Source: an uncultured delta proteobacterium (lineage in GTDB: Bacteria; Desulfobacterota; WTBG01; CAIYCZ01; CAIRTM01). From it: a stretch of 54,881 nucleotides of DNA. Of the stretch, positions 1-8,302 are shown piece after piece. The notes below the pieces were generated by a model. It was not told where the DNA came from. It saw only the letters and a program-made list of their open reading frames with translations, and made no database searches. Each line of letters opens with the position of its first letter. Within the stretch, counting starts at the first letter, position 1. The position numbers were made by a program, and so were the translations under genes. The stretch covers positions 1 through 54,881 of the forward strand of contig CAIRTM010000084.1 in assembly GCA_903881505.1 (NCBI GenBank), given 5' to 3'.

Positions 1-885
1 GCGCTGCTGATCAAGAATGTGAAGGCTGGCTGAGGGTGCACGGCAGCGCTGGCTTCGGCCGGCGAGATTCCCCCGGGCGGGGAAGGAAAAATCACGGTAA
101 CCTTCAGGCCGGGCAGCCGCGACGGCGTGCAGAAAAAGACCATTCAGGTTGAGACCAACGATCCGGCAGCTGCGAACCTGGTGCTTGAGGTCAGCGCGCA
201 CGTTGAGGTGGCGCTGGCGATCAGCCCGGCGTCACTGGTGTTTCCGGACTTTGCCGCTTCAGCCGGCAGCGCGCAGCCGCTGTATGCGCGCATTACCGGC
301 AGCCAGAGCGCAACGGCGAAGATCACCGCGATTGAGTGCGCCAGCAGGCTGATCAACGTGGAGGTCAACCGGGAGGGTTTTGACGGTGATCCGGGCCGGC
401 AGGTAAAATTCAGCGTGCGGCCGGGCATGCCGGCCGGCCGGTTTCGCGAACGGGTTGTGTTCAAAACCGACAGCACAACGGCGCCCGAGTTGAGCCTGTC
501 CGTGACGGGCGAGGCGCTGGGGCCAATCAGCGTTACTCCGCGCCATCTCTCTCTTGGCACGATACAGCCGGGCGTTCCGGTGCGCAAAGTTATCCGGCTG
601 CAGTCGACACAGCCGGGCTATTCCTTCAGGGTCGTTGATGTCAAAAGCACGGGTGAAGGCATTACGGCTGAGCTGGTGACCCTTGCGCAGGGGAGCCGGT
701 ATGAGATCGCGGTCGGCCTTGCCGAAGGTTTTTCCGGGCCGGTGGTGCGCGGCGAGATCGTCATCACGACAGACGACAAGGACCAGGGCCCCATAACCGC
801 CAGGGTGTTCGGACGCATTGTGAAAATGCCCGTGCCTGGTCCCGTGCCCGAGGAGACTGTGCCGGGTGCTGATGATCCGGCCTGA
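1..885 (+). CDS. DUF1573 repeat protein, 3' part, candidate selenoprotein
   Basis: Read in frame from base 1, this is the C-terminal 294 residues of a protein that starts before the window. The first residues (LLIKNVKAG) lead into an in-frame TGA at 31-33, then GCTAALAS, IPPGGEGKITVTF and VQKKTIQVETNDP. That is the course of a DUF1573 domain, whose signature is a CGCT motif, and the TGA sits exactly where the first Cys of CGCT belongs. About 130 residues further on a second immunoglobulin-like domain follows (residues about 175-280) without a CGC motif. Without UGA recoding, translation could only restart at GTG 127, inside the domain. The protein is probably exported or cell-surface. A sequencing error or a true stop is the alternative to selenocysteine. 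LarE follows 62 nt downstream. Confidence 0.7.
31..64 (+). promoter_or_regulatory. Candidate UGA selenocysteine codon with downstream hairpin
   Basis: The TGA at 31-33 is followed by a 7-bp stem (47-53 pairing with 58-64) closed by a TTCG loop at 54-57. The loop begins 20 nt after the codon, within the range usual for bacterial SECIS elements. GGG at 34-36 could also pair with the C-run at 70-74 as a lower stem. The loop lacks the G in its first two positions that the standard bacterial model expects, so the hairpin is supportive rather than conclusive. Confidence 0.45.
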
Positions 886-947
886 AACGGAGCACATGAG
901 AGGCCGTTTCGGAAAAAAATGTATCGGAAAGCTGTCCCAGCGTTGCC

Positions 948-1760
948 ATGATAGCAGAAAAACAGCAGCACCTTGAAAACATTCTCCGGGAGATGAAAAA
1001 CGTTCTGGTCGCTTTTTCCGGCGGCTGCGACAGCACCCTGCTGGCAGCTGTAGCGCGCAACGTGCTCGGCGGCCGTTGTCTTGCCGTAACCGCGGTATCT
1101 GAAACCTATACACAGCGCGAGCGCGATGAAGCAAAACAGCTTGCCAATGATCTGGGCCTTCCCCACCGTGAAGTTGAAACCTGTGAAGTCGAGAATGAGA
1201 AATTCCGTGAAAACCCGCCCGAGCGCTGTTACTACTGCAAGCTCGAACTCTACACAGTGCTCGAGAAGCTGAAAAGACAAATCGGTGCGGCCTGGATTAT
1301 TGACGGCACGACAGCGGACGATTTTTCCGATTACCGTCCCGGAATGCAGGCAGCCCGCGAACACGGCGTGCGCAGCCCCCTGGCCGAAGCCGGATTTTCA
1401 AAGGATGACGTCCGAGCGCTTTCGCGTCGAATGGGCCTGCCCACGGCGGGCAAGGAAGCTCAGCCCTGTCTCGCGTCCCGCATTCCCTACGGCACGCCGA
1501 TCACCCACGAACGGCTGCACGCTATCGATCAGGCCGAAACCATCCTGCGCGAGGCCGGTTTCACGCAATCCCGCGTAAGGCATCACGGCGCGGTCGCCCG
1601 CATTGAAGTCGCCCCCGATCAGATCGGCCGCTTTGCCGATCCCGGCACCAGGCAACGCATCATGGAACAGATACAGGCGCTCGGATTTACCTGGGTGGCC
1701 CTTGATCTCGGAGGCTACCGCATGGGTAGCATGAACGAAGCGCTGCGCATAAAGCATTAA
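948..1760 (+). CDS. larE: LarE-family ATP-dependent sulfur transferase
   Basis: The 270-residue protein has the PP-loop SGGCDST (residues 24-30) that adenylates its substrate, and the LarE motifs CYYCK and CLASRIPYG. In lactate racemase maturation LarE inserts sulfur into the pyridinium mononucleotide made by LarB. It carries three Cys at 94, 97 and 174, with C174 near the sacrificial Cys of Lactobacillus LarE. A three-Cys set is the pattern reported for [4Fe-4S]-type LarE, in which the cluster rather than the protein Cys supplies sulfur; assignment to that class is inference. No larB or larC lies nearby, so the product may serve a distant nickel-pincer pathway or another thiolation reaction. 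Confidence 0.85.
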   Translation: MIAEKQQHLENILREMKNVLVAFSGGCDSTLLAAVARNVLGGRCLAVTAVSETYTQRERDEAKQLANDLGLPHREVETCEVENEKFRENPPERCYYCKLELYTVLEKLKRQIGAAWIIDGTTADDFSDYRPGMQAAREHGVRSPLAEAGFSKDDVRALSRRMGLPTAGKEAQPCLASRIPYGTPITHERLHAIDQAETILREAGFTQSRVRHHGAVARIEVAPDQIGRFADPGTRQRIMEQIQALGFTWVALDLGGYRMGSMNEALRIKH

Positions 1761-1848
1761 CCGCGCGTAGTTTCTGAATATGCTATAGGAAGGGTGATGT
1801 GCTTCGCGCCATTGCTTACGTGTTACAAATCAGTAAAAGTATCGAACC

Positions 1849-2508
1849 TCAGCTCCTTACAGCACTGTTGCCCAATTCATAGGCGCTCTTTAGAAAAGCC
1901 AGATTACGGACCCGGTCCTCATCAGCCCGTCCCGGGTCAAGCCCCAGTTTTGCGTAGGCATCACGAAGCTGCACGGCATCCATGCTGATCTGGCCGGCCA
2001 AAGCCAAGCCAGTTGCAGTGACAACGCTCAGCCTGTTCCCCTGCCCCAGCACGCCCGTGATGAATTCGAACAGCTCAACAACAGGACGGGCATCTTCCCC
2101 GGAAGGCTCGCCCATGGCAAGCAAAAGCACAAAATGCTTCCGCCACTCCTGCCAGGGCATATGCACAAGACCTGTTTCGGTAATGCGCACGTGCAGAAAA
2201 GAGCGGAACCGGTCGAGAATCATTTTGAGAGGCCCGGGCACATGGTGGAAATAGACCGGCGCTGCAAACACCAACACATCAGCAGCCAGTATCTTCTCAC
2301 TCAGTGCAGGCCAGCCGTCGTCGCGAACCGCGCAGCGCTTTATCAGGTTGCAGCGCAGGCATCCACGGCATGGCCCCACCCTGCTGCGCGCTGCATCGAT
2401 CACCTCAAGGCTTCCGCCTGCGCCGCAGAATCCTTCCGCATATGCGTTCAGCAATGCGGTTGAGTTGCCATTTTTCCGGGGGCTGGCTGCAAAGGCAAGA
2501 GCGTTCAT
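1849..2508 (-). CDS. Flavodoxin-family NAD(P)H-dependent FMN reductase
   Basis: The 219-residue protein starts with ASPRKNGNST, the FMN-phosphate loop of the NADPH-dependent FMN reductase/iron-sulfur flavoprotein family, followed by CRGCLRC and the flavin-binding APVYFHHVPG segment. The clustered Cys (CxxCxxC around residues 48-54) resemble those of iron-sulfur flavoproteins of anaerobes, although the spacing is not certain. It is probably a cytosolic flavin-dependent reductase. It is the last gene of the minus-strand greA operon, 18 nt after the SnoaL-like gene, and faces larE tail to tail. Confidence 0.75.
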   Translation of the reverse strand: MNALAFAASPRKNGNSTALLNAYAEGFCGAGGSLEVIDAARSRVGPCRGCLRCNLIKRCAVRDDGWPALSEKILAADVLVFAAPVYFHHVPGPLKMILDRFRSFLHVRITETGLVHMPWQEWRKHFVLLLAMGEPSGEDARPVVELFEFITGVLGQGNRLSVVTATGLALAGQISMDAVQLRDAYAKLGLDPGRADEDRVRNLAFLKSAYELGNSAVRS

Positions 2509-2526
2509 GGGGTTTACCGATACACG

Positions 2527-2901
2527 CTACCGCGCTGCGGGGACAAACGACGTATCCTTGAAATAATCACTGATATAGGTAATCAGGCTGTTTTCACAGT
2601 GGACAATCGTCACACCGCTGTTGCGGTACGGTTGATCGCTGTCAAGCCGCGCGCTGTTGGCCCACACAATGCAGGTTTTGCCGGAAGAGGCAATCACATC
2701 ATGCACGGCAAACTCAAGGTCGGGGTACTTGCGCAGCAGCGCCCTGAGAAAGACCAGCACCCTCTTTTTGCCTGCGACCACGGCTGTGCCGGGGAAGTCG
2801 AACTGTACCTCATCGGCGAGATAGGGCTCCAGCACAGACAGGTCTTTGCCGTTCATGGCTTCAAAAATAGCGCCCGGTGCGCCGGCCGGCACAGGCGTCA
2901 T
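2527..2901 (-). CDS. SnoaL/NTF2-like fold protein
   Basis: The 124-residue protein has the pattern of the SnoaL-like polyketide-cyclase/ketosteroid-isomerase fold: an N-terminal helix (FEAMNGKDLSVLEPYLADEVQFDFPG), a central helix-sheet segment (LLRKYPDLEFAVHDVIASSG) and C-terminal strands ending at ISDYFKD. The substrate cannot be inferred. It lies between the flavodoxin-like gene and the zinc-ribbon gene in the same operon, with short gaps on both sides. A clear Shine-Dalgarno site before the ATG was not seen, so the start is less certain than the fold. Confidence 0.65.
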   Translation of the reverse strand: MTPVPAGAPGAIFEAMNGKDLSVLEPYLADEVQFDFPGTAVVAGKKRVLVFLRALLRKYPDLEFAVHDVIASSGKTCIVWANSARLDSDQPYRNSGVTIVHCENSLITYISDYFKDTSFVPAAR

Positions 2902-2943
2902 AATGCACTACCCGGCTTGTCGATCATCATGCGGCCTCTTGAT

Positions 2944-3303
2944 CTATGCCTGCGGCCGGGCCTTGGCAAGCGCATCGATAACGAAACGCGCCCGTTCAAG
3001 CAGCTCCTCCGGGACCTCAATCAGCGCCCAGCCCTTTTGTGGAACAAAGATGCCGTCGAACGATGTGTCCTGAAAGGTGCGAACGAGCACCGGGATCCCC
3101 TCTTTGGCAAGAGCATCCCTGATGACATCGGCCTCAAACCGGTCTCCAGCTGTGGCAACCCGTACAAAGACCTCGCTCGTCTCGGCAGCGCGCGCAGCCT
3201 GCAGATCCCTCCACCTGGCTTCACTGATCAGCTCACAGCCGCACGCCTCGCACCGCGACACGGTGTCCACAAATTCATCCTCGCATTCAGGGCAGTATTT
3301 CAT
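2944..3303 (-). CDS. Zinc-ribbon plus DUF2007 small protein
   Basis: The 119-residue protein begins MKYCPECEDEF and pairs that CxxC with CEACG about 15 residues later, forming a zinc ribbon. The rest (residues about 40-115) matches the DUF2007 'putative signal transducing protein' layout, with FEADVIRDALAKEGIPVLV and a closing LLERARFVIDALA helix. The start at 3303 is chosen because a GGAGG ribosome-binding site lies 6 nt upstream; an in-frame ATG four codons earlier lacks one. It lies 24 nt after greA in the same orientation. A paralogue with the same architecture is at 52627-52968. Confidence 0.7.
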   Translation of the reverse strand: MKYCPECEDEFVDTVSRCEACGCELISEARWRDLQAARAAETSEVFVRVATAGDRFEADVIRDALAKEGIPVLVRTFQDTSFDGIFVPQKGWALIEVPEELLERARFVIDALAKARPQA

Positions 3304-3327
3304 AACGGCCTCCATTGATTCACAAAG

Positions 3328-3801
3328 TTACTCAAACCGTATTTCGACCACCGTATAGCTCCGTACGCCGCCAGGAGTTTTAACCTCGATAAAATCATCA
3401 ACGCGCCGGCCGATAAGGAAACGCGCCATCGGGGAACTGACGGAGATTTTTCCCCTGTCGACGTCAGCCTCATCGACACCGACAATCTGGTAGGTTACCT
3501 CGCCGCCGCGGTCTTCATCCTCAAGCACAACGGTCGCGCCGAACACCACACGGTCGGATGTTATCGCGGCCGGATCTATAACCTGGGCTCCGGCAAGCCG
3601 CTTTTCAATCTCCTTGATGCGCCCCTCGATAAAACTCTGTTTCTCCTTGGCCGCATCATATTCGGCGTTTTCCGACAGGTCGCCATGGGCAGCGGCAGTG
3701 GCGATTTCCTTTATGATCTCCTGGCGGTCGACCGTCTTCATCTTGCGCAGTTGTTCTTTAAGCGCTTCATTCCCTTTGCGGGTCATAACGTTATCGTGCA
3801 T
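3328..3801 (-). CDS. greA: Transcription elongation factor GreA
   Basis: The 157-residue protein is a full-length GreA. The N-terminal coiled coil contains the highly conserved segment GDLSENAEYDAAKEKQ, which carries the acidic tip residues that stimulate RNA cleavage in backtracked RNA polymerase. The C-terminal globular domain contains ISVSSPMARFLIGR. The start at 3801 gives the usual family length; an upstream GTG at 3825 would add eight residues. It is first gene of a minus-strand operon with the zinc-ribbon, SnoaL-like and flavodoxin-like genes. A strong promoter and a leader terminator precede it (3831-3926), which suggests attenuation. Confidence 0.93.
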   Translation of the reverse strand: MHDNVMTRKGNEALKEQLRKMKTVDRQEIIKEIATAAAHGDLSENAEYDAAKEKQSFIEGRIKEIEKRLAGAQVIDPAAITSDRVVFGATVVLEDEDRGGEVTYQIVGVDEADVDRGKISVSSPMARFLIGRRVDDFIEVKTPGGVRSYTVVEIRFE

Positions 3802-3830
3802 AAGGCTACACCCCGTTGTGTTCACTATCC

Positions 3831-3864
3831 GAAAAAGAACGGATGACCGGCTCCGGTCATCCGT
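3831..3864 (-). terminator. Intrinsic terminator in the greA leader
   Basis: On the minus strand a perfect 12-bp inverted repeat (3839-3850 with 3853-3864) is followed by TTCTTTTTC at 3831-3839, the form of a rho-independent terminator. It lies about 25 nt downstream of the probable greA transcription start and 30 nt before the start codon, with no minus-strand gene above it to terminate. It would release a leader RNA of roughly 55-60 nt. Confidence 0.75.
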
Positions 3865-3897
3865 TGTGATGCATATGGTTATGCGTTCGTGTTCCTA

Positions 3898-3926
3898 AGA
3901 ATACAGTGTAGACGAAGCGATGTCAA
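3898..3926 (-). promoter_or_regulatory. Sigma-70 promoter of greA
   Basis: On the minus strand a consensus -35 TTGACA (3921-3926) and a -10 TATTCT (3898-3903) are separated by 17 nt. Transcription would start near 3891, just upstream of the leader terminator. Confidence 0.8.
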
Positions 3927-4137
3927 TACTATTGGCACATCCCTGCAGCACATGAGAACCGGAAATACTGAACCAAAAAAAAAGAACACGGGACCACACC
4001 GGTTTGAAACTGTGCATGGCACGCCAGCAGTACCGTTTTTTCAATGCAGGCAGGAACGTCAGCACAGGCAATGAACCCTTGCGCCCCGGCTTTCCATGCG
4101 GCTGCAATCGAACCCGCCGCGCCTTCATAATAACTGC

Positions 4138-4166
4138 TTGACTTTTTAATATAGGTTGATTATCGC
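4138..4166 (+). promoter_or_regulatory. Possible promoter of the GGDEF gene
   Basis: TTGACT at 4138-4143 and TATCGC at 4161-4166 are separated by 17 nt, 45 nt before the start codon. The -10 is poor, so this is tentative. Confidence 0.4.
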
Positions 4167-4210
4167 TACACTGTACTGCAGCTTTTTACGCACAACAGCC
4201 TGGGACACCC

Positions 4211-5113
4211 ATGGAACTGGACTTAGGCGTTTATAAACATATCCTCGACAATCTGTCTGAAGGCGTCTATTTTCTCGACACCCGCAGGAAGATTACCTAC
4301 TGGAACAAAGGCGCCCAGACGATAAGCGGCCATTCCGGAAGCGATGTCATCGGCAAATGCTGTTCGGACAATATTCTGGTGCACATCGACCAGAACGGCA
4401 ATCCGCTGTGCGAAAACAGCTGTCCGGCAGCGCAGACACTGTGTGATGGGCAGAGGCGGGAAGCCGAAGTATACCTGCGCCACAAAATGGGCTATCGCCT
4501 GCCGGTGCGTACCTGCATCGACCCGATCTACGGAAGCGATGGCGAAATCATCGGAGCGGTAGAGTTATTTACCGACATTTCATCCAGCATGGCCCTGCGC
4601 CAGCAGGTTCAAGACCTCGAACAGATGGCCCTTTTTGACAGCCTGACTGAAATCGGCAACCGGCGGTACGCGCAGATGAATCTGCACGCGCGATTTAATG
4701 AAAAAAAGCGCTACGGCTGGGATTTTGCCCTGTTATTTGTCGATATAGACAATTTCAAGCCCATCAACGACCGTCTCGGACATGCGGTCGGCGACCGCGT
4801 GCTGACAATGGTCGCCAAAACGCTTGCAAGCAATGTGCGCTCCTTTGACTGCGTCTGCCGCTGGGGTGGGGATGAATTCGCCGTCATGCTGGTACACGTC
4901 AATCCGGACGCTCTTGCGTCAACCGCGGAAAAACTCCGCACGCTTATCAAATCATCCGCCTTTCCGGAACACGACGAGCTCATCGGTGTAACGGTATCAA
5001 TCGGCGCGACGCTTGTCCGCGACACGGACTCACCGGATGCTCTTCTGCAGCGCGCCGACGCACTGATGTACCGCAGCAAGAACGAGGGTCGCGACCGCGT
5101 TACCGTCGACTGA
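4211..5113 (+). CDS. PAS-GGDEF diguanylate cyclase
   Basis: The 300-residue protein has an N-terminal PAS domain (residues about 5-125) with an unusual number of Cys (CC, LCENSC, LC), then a short coiled linker and a GGDEF domain (about 140-300). The active-site motif GGDEF is intact at residues 219-223, and an RxxD product-inhibition site (R210-D213) stands five residues before it. It should therefore make cyclic di-GMP from two GTP and be subject to feedback inhibition. No membrane segment is visible, so it is a cytosolic sensor; the Cys-rich PAS may bind a metal or sense redox state (inference). It is monocistronic and faces the DUF1846 gene. Confidence 0.9.
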   Translation: MELDLGVYKHILDNLSEGVYFLDTRRKITYWNKGAQTISGHSGSDVIGKCCSDNILVHIDQNGNPLCENSCPAAQTLCDGQRREAEVYLRHKMGYRLPVRTCIDPIYGSDGEIIGAVELFTDISSSMALRQQVQDLEQMALFDSLTEIGNRRYAQMNLHARFNEKKRYGWDFALLFVDIDNFKPINDRLGHAVGDRVLTMVAKTLASNVRSFDCVCRWGGDEFAVMLVHVNPDALASTAEKLRTLIKSSAFPEHDELIGVTVSIGATLVRDTDSPDALLQRADALMYRSKNEGRDRVTVD

Positions 5114-5256
5114 CCCTTCTCACGCATCACCGCTGGGCAATAATCCCGATATCACCTTGAATTAAAGCCGGTCACCGCGGCGGACCCCGCATACGGCAGA
5201 TCCGATCAGTAAACGCCCGGACCTGCATCCGCGACAGGGGGGGGGCAGCGAGCCTG

Positions 5257-6774
5257 TTACTGGATAAATAAATTCTTGCTGGAGAACACCGCGTCGCTTG
5301 TCACGTTAACGCCCAGTCTGCGCAGGCCCTCCTCATCGCCTCGTGTGGGAATGTGCGTGCTGTGCATCTCGCAGCCGCGCAGCTCGGGCAGGCGGTCCAG
5401 GGCGAGCTGGGCCGCCGGGTTCGACATGGCACTGATGCTCAGCGCGATCAGGGTTTCCTCAAGGTCGAGACTGGCGCTTTTCATGTTCAGTATGCCGGTT
5501 TTAAAACCGGTAACCGACTCGGTGATGTTTTTCGGCAGCAGGTGCAGTTGTTTCGGTATGCCGGCCAGATGCTTGATGGCATTGATGACCAGGCTCGAGG
5601 CGGCGTGCAGCAGCGGCGAATTGTGACCGGTTATGAAGGCTCCGTCCGCAAGCTCGATCGCCGCTGCCACAACCGTGCCGTCGCTGCCGGCCAGGCATTC
5701 GCGCTCGCGCCGGGCCTCCTCGTTGGCGACGGCGATGACCCGGCGCTGCTCCAGGCTGATGTCGAGCTCGCGCATGAGCAGCTCAACGCGCTGGACCGTA
5801 TCATCATCGACAAAACCCATAACGCGTTCGCAGCGGTAGCGCAGGAAACGCCGGATGATTTCCTGGGCCGAGGCTTCGCGCACAAGCGCGTCGTCGGTTA
5901 TGGCAAACCCCACCTTGTTGACCCCCATATCGGTCGGCGAGCGGTATACCGACTGGCGGCCCGAGATACGCTCCAGGATGCGCCTGAGAACCGGAAAAAC
6001 CTCGACGTCACGGTTATAATTGACCGAGGTTTTGTTGTAGGCCTCGAGATGGAACGGATCGATCTGGTTACAGTCGCTGATATCGGCGGTGGCGGCCTCA
6101 TAGGCCACATTGACTGGATGCTTCAGGGGCAGATTCCATACCGGGAAGGTCTCAAACTTGGCATAGCCGACCTTGATGCCGCGCTTGTGCTCATGGTAGA
6201 GCTGCGACAGGCAGGTTGCAAGCTTTCCGCTTCCGGGACCGGGACCGGTCACCACGACGAGAGGATTGGCGGTTTCGATATATTCATTTGCGCCGTAGCC
6301 CTCTTCGCTGACGATCATGTCGACATCCGTCGGATAACCCTTGGTATAGCGATGCACACACACCCGGATGCCCCGGTGCTCGAGCTTGTTCTTAAAAACC
6401 CGCGCGGCAGGCTGATCGTCATAGCGCGTTATAACCACCGCGGTAATATGGATTCCCCAGTCCTTGAGATCGTCGATGAGCTTCAGCGCGTCGGTGTCGT
6501 AGGTTATGCCGAAATCTGCCCGCACCTTGCGTCGCTCAATGTCGCCGGAGTATATGCACAGGATAATATCGGCTTTTCCTTTCAGGTTCTGCAGCAGGCG
6601 CATTTTTACATTGGGATCGAATCCGGGCAGCACCCGGGCGGCATGGTAGTCATAGAGGAGCTTGCCTCCGAATTCAAGATACAGCTTCTCGCCCATCGCC
6701 TCCACGCGTTCGAGGATAGAGGCGGTCTGTTCGCGAAGGTATGCCTGATTGTCAAAGCCTGCGGGTTTGGACAT
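5257..6774 (-). CDS. DUF1846 family protein
   Basis: The 505-residue protein has the length of PF08903 (DUF1846) and its characteristic features: DIILCIYSGDIERRKVRADFGITYD near residue 90, the phosphate-binding-like GPGPGSGK (about residue 178) and HSTHIP near the C-terminus. The family is widespread in anaerobes and some pathogens; its biochemical role is not established. The start is supported by the family N-terminus (GFDNQAYLREQ). It is transcribed divergently from the alpha/beta hydrolase, with a good promoter at 6830-6859. Confidence 0.88.
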   Translation of the reverse strand: MSKPAGFDNQAYLREQTASILERVEAMGEKLYLEFGGKLLYDYHAARVLPGFDPNVKMRLLQNLKGKADIILCIYSGDIERRKVRADFGITYDTDALKLIDDLKDWGIHITAVVITRYDDQPAARVFKNKLEHRGIRVCVHRYTKGYPTDVDMIVSEEGYGANEYIETANPLVVVTGPGPGSGKLATCLSQLYHEHKRGIKVGYAKFETFPVWNLPLKHPVNVAYEAATADISDCNQIDPFHLEAYNKTSVNYNRDVEVFPVLRRILERISGRQSVYRSPTDMGVNKVGFAITDDALVREASAQEIIRRFLRYRCERVMGFVDDDTVQRVELLMRELDISLEQRRVIAVANEEARRERECLAGSDGTVVAAAIELADGAFITGHNSPLLHAASSLVINAIKHLAGIPKQLHLLPKNITESVTGFKTGILNMKSASLDLEETLIALSISAMSNPAAQLALDRLPELRGCEMHSTHIPTRGDEEGLRRLGVNVTSDAVFSSKNLFIQ

Positions 6775-6829
6775 GTTGCTGCCTGCGTTAAAAGCCGCCT
6801 ATTAAAAGTCACGAATCTTCAGCCTGAAA

Positions 6830-6859
6830 ACTATAATGCACATCAGGCGTCAGCGTCAA
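6830..6859 (-). promoter_or_regulatory. Sigma-70 promoter of the DUF1846 gene
   Basis: On the minus strand TTGACG (6854-6859) and TATAGT (6830-6835) are separated by 18 nt, about 55 nt before the start codon. Confidence 0.65.
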
Positions 6860-6888
6860 GCCAATATCGAAGCCGCCGGCGCAATCGC

Positions 6889-6917
6889 TTGTCAAAACAG
6901 ATACGATTATGTTAAAT
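6889..6917 (+). promoter_or_regulatory. Promoter of the alpha/beta hydrolase gene
   Basis: TTGTCA (6889-6894) and TTAAAT (6912-6917) are separated by 17 nt in the AT-rich stretch before the gene. It is divergent from the DUF1846 promoter about 30 bp away. Confidence 0.55.
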
Positions 6918-6953
6918 ATTAAATTTTGACTGCACCCATGTAACGACAGCACT

Positions 6954-7775
6954 ATGCCCAGTATGACCATTGATGACGCGGATTATTTCTATGCATCAGC
7001 GGGCTCTGCTTCCGCGATGCATCCCGCGCTCGTGCTGCTGCACGGCTCCGGCGGCGACAGCTCAGTATGGCATGAGCAGATTGCAGCCCTTGCAGGCGGA
7101 CAACATGTTATCGCAGTTGACCTGCCCGGCCATGGCCAATCAGGGGGAACACCCGCTGCCAGCGCTGAACACTACGCCCGCTGGCTCAAACTGCTTGCTG
7201 AAGCATTGGATCTGCCGGCGTTCGTGCTTGCAGGGCACTCAATGGGCGGCTGCATCGCCCAGCAGTTCGCACGCATGTACCCTGAAGCGCTCGCGGGCCT
7301 GATCCTTGCTGGAACCGGCCTGCGTTTTGAAATCCCTGCCGGATACTTTGATCTTCTCAGGCACGATTTCGATGAGGCATGCATGGTCTCCTGCCGCCAG
7401 GCATATGCCTGCGCCATGGCGGCCTCAGTGATTGAACGCGGCTGTGCCATGCTGCATCGCAACGGCCCCGGCGTTCTTAAGAGCGATCTGGAGCTGTGCG
7501 CAGCTTTTGACGGTACGCCCTGGGCCCATGGCATCAGCCTGCCCTGTCTTATCCTGTGCGGTGAGCTGGACGCCATAACGCCCCGAGCGCTTTCAGAGCG
7601 TCTGGCCATAACCATACCGGGCAGTTGCCTGGCATGCATCCCAAACGCCGGACACATGGTTATGCAAGAACAGCCTGAACTCTTTAACCGTGCAGTCGCT
7701 GATTTCATTGCGGAACAGAGCTGCGAACCGGCGCGTACAACCCTGCGAAAGAGATCACCCCAATGCCCGGCATAA
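6954..7775 (+). CDS. Alpha/beta-fold hydrolase
   Basis: The 273-residue protein has the complete alpha/beta-hydrolase set: the oxyanion strand LLHGSGGDSSVW, DLPGHGQSGG, the nucleophile elbow GHSMGG (Ser near residue 93), the acid in CGELDAITP and the base in NAGHMVMQEQP. It should be a cytosolic serine hydrolase of the esterase, haloperoxidase or BioH-like group; the substrate cannot be told. The start could be ATG 6954 or ATG 6963. It overlaps the following membrane-protein gene by 13 nt, so the two are probably co-translated. Confidence 0.85.
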   Translation: MPSMTIDDADYFYASAGSASAMHPALVLLHGSGGDSSVWHEQIAALAGGQHVIAVDLPGHGQSGGTPAASAEHYARWLKLLAEALDLPAFVLAGHSMGGCIAQQFARMYPEALAGLILAGTGLRFEIPAGYFDLLRHDFDEACMVSCRQAYACAMAASVIERGCAMLHRNGPGVLKSDLELCAAFDGTPWAHGISLPCLILCGELDAITPRALSERLAITIPGSCLACIPNAGHMVMQEQPELFNRAVADFIAEQSCEPARTTLRKRSPQCPA

Positions 7776-8293
7776 AAACACACTGCGCGCAGGCGGCGCT
7801 TTCAAGCGCCGCCCTGTATCCCTTTGCCGGAGGACTGAACGCTGCCGTTTTTGGTCTTTCGGTCGTGATGATTGACCTGGACCATGTTGTTGAGTATGTG
7901 CGCCAGACCGGATCATGGAAGGTCTGGGGCGTTTTCCCCTGTACCGCTATCGTGGACCGTAATCTCAAAAAGGGCTTTTATGTCTTTCATGCCTTTCACA
8001 CGGTTGAATTTCTGATACTTGCGGGGCTGCTCGGGCTGCTGCACCCCGCATTTTTTTATGTCGCTGCAGGAATTCTCTGGCACTGCGCGCTGGACATATC
8101 CATGCTTGCCAGAAGAAATCTGGCGTTTGTTCGTGCATTCTCTTTCGTGCAATACGCTCTCAGATCCCGCAGCCCGGGCACGATCACCCGCGTTCGCGAC
8201 CTGATCCAAAAAAAGGATGTACTCATTCCTGAGGACGGCTGGAACTACCCGCGCTGGATCGAGCACTGGCGGCGCTGCACACCCCTGTGCTGA
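7763..8293 (+). CDS. Membrane protein, possible metal-dependent hydrolase
   Basis: The 176-residue protein has about three hydrophobic segments and spaced metal-ligand-like residues: an early His (KTHC), IDLDHVVEY, FHAFH and WHCALD. This arrangement recalls the YdjM/DUF457 family of inner-membrane putative metal-dependent hydrolases, but similarity is weak by eye. Its gene begins inside the end of the alpha/beta hydrolase gene, which suggests a shared function. Downstream it meets the panE-like gene tail to tail after 9 nt. Confidence 0.5.
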   Translation: MPGIKTHCAQAALSSAALYPFAGGLNAAVFGLSVVMIDLDHVVEYVRQTGSWKVWGVFPCTAIVDRNLKKGFYVFHAFHTVEFLILAGLLGLLHPAFFYVAAGILWHCALDISMLARRNLAFVRAFSFVQYALRSRSPGTITRVRDLIQKKDVLIPEDGWNYPRWIEHWRRCTPLC

Positions 8294-8302
8294 AGACACC
8301 TG

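Noticed and set aside
5225-5240. A run of nine G between the GGDEF and DUF1846 genes as a phase-variation tract
   Set aside because: It lies between convergent gene ends, outside any coding or promoter region that I can see.
5353-6915. A long open frame on the plus strand opposite the DUF1846 gene (about 520 codons)
   Set aside because: It is antisense to a gene with clear family motifs, has no recognisable domain and no ribosome-binding site; it is a GC-rich shadow frame.
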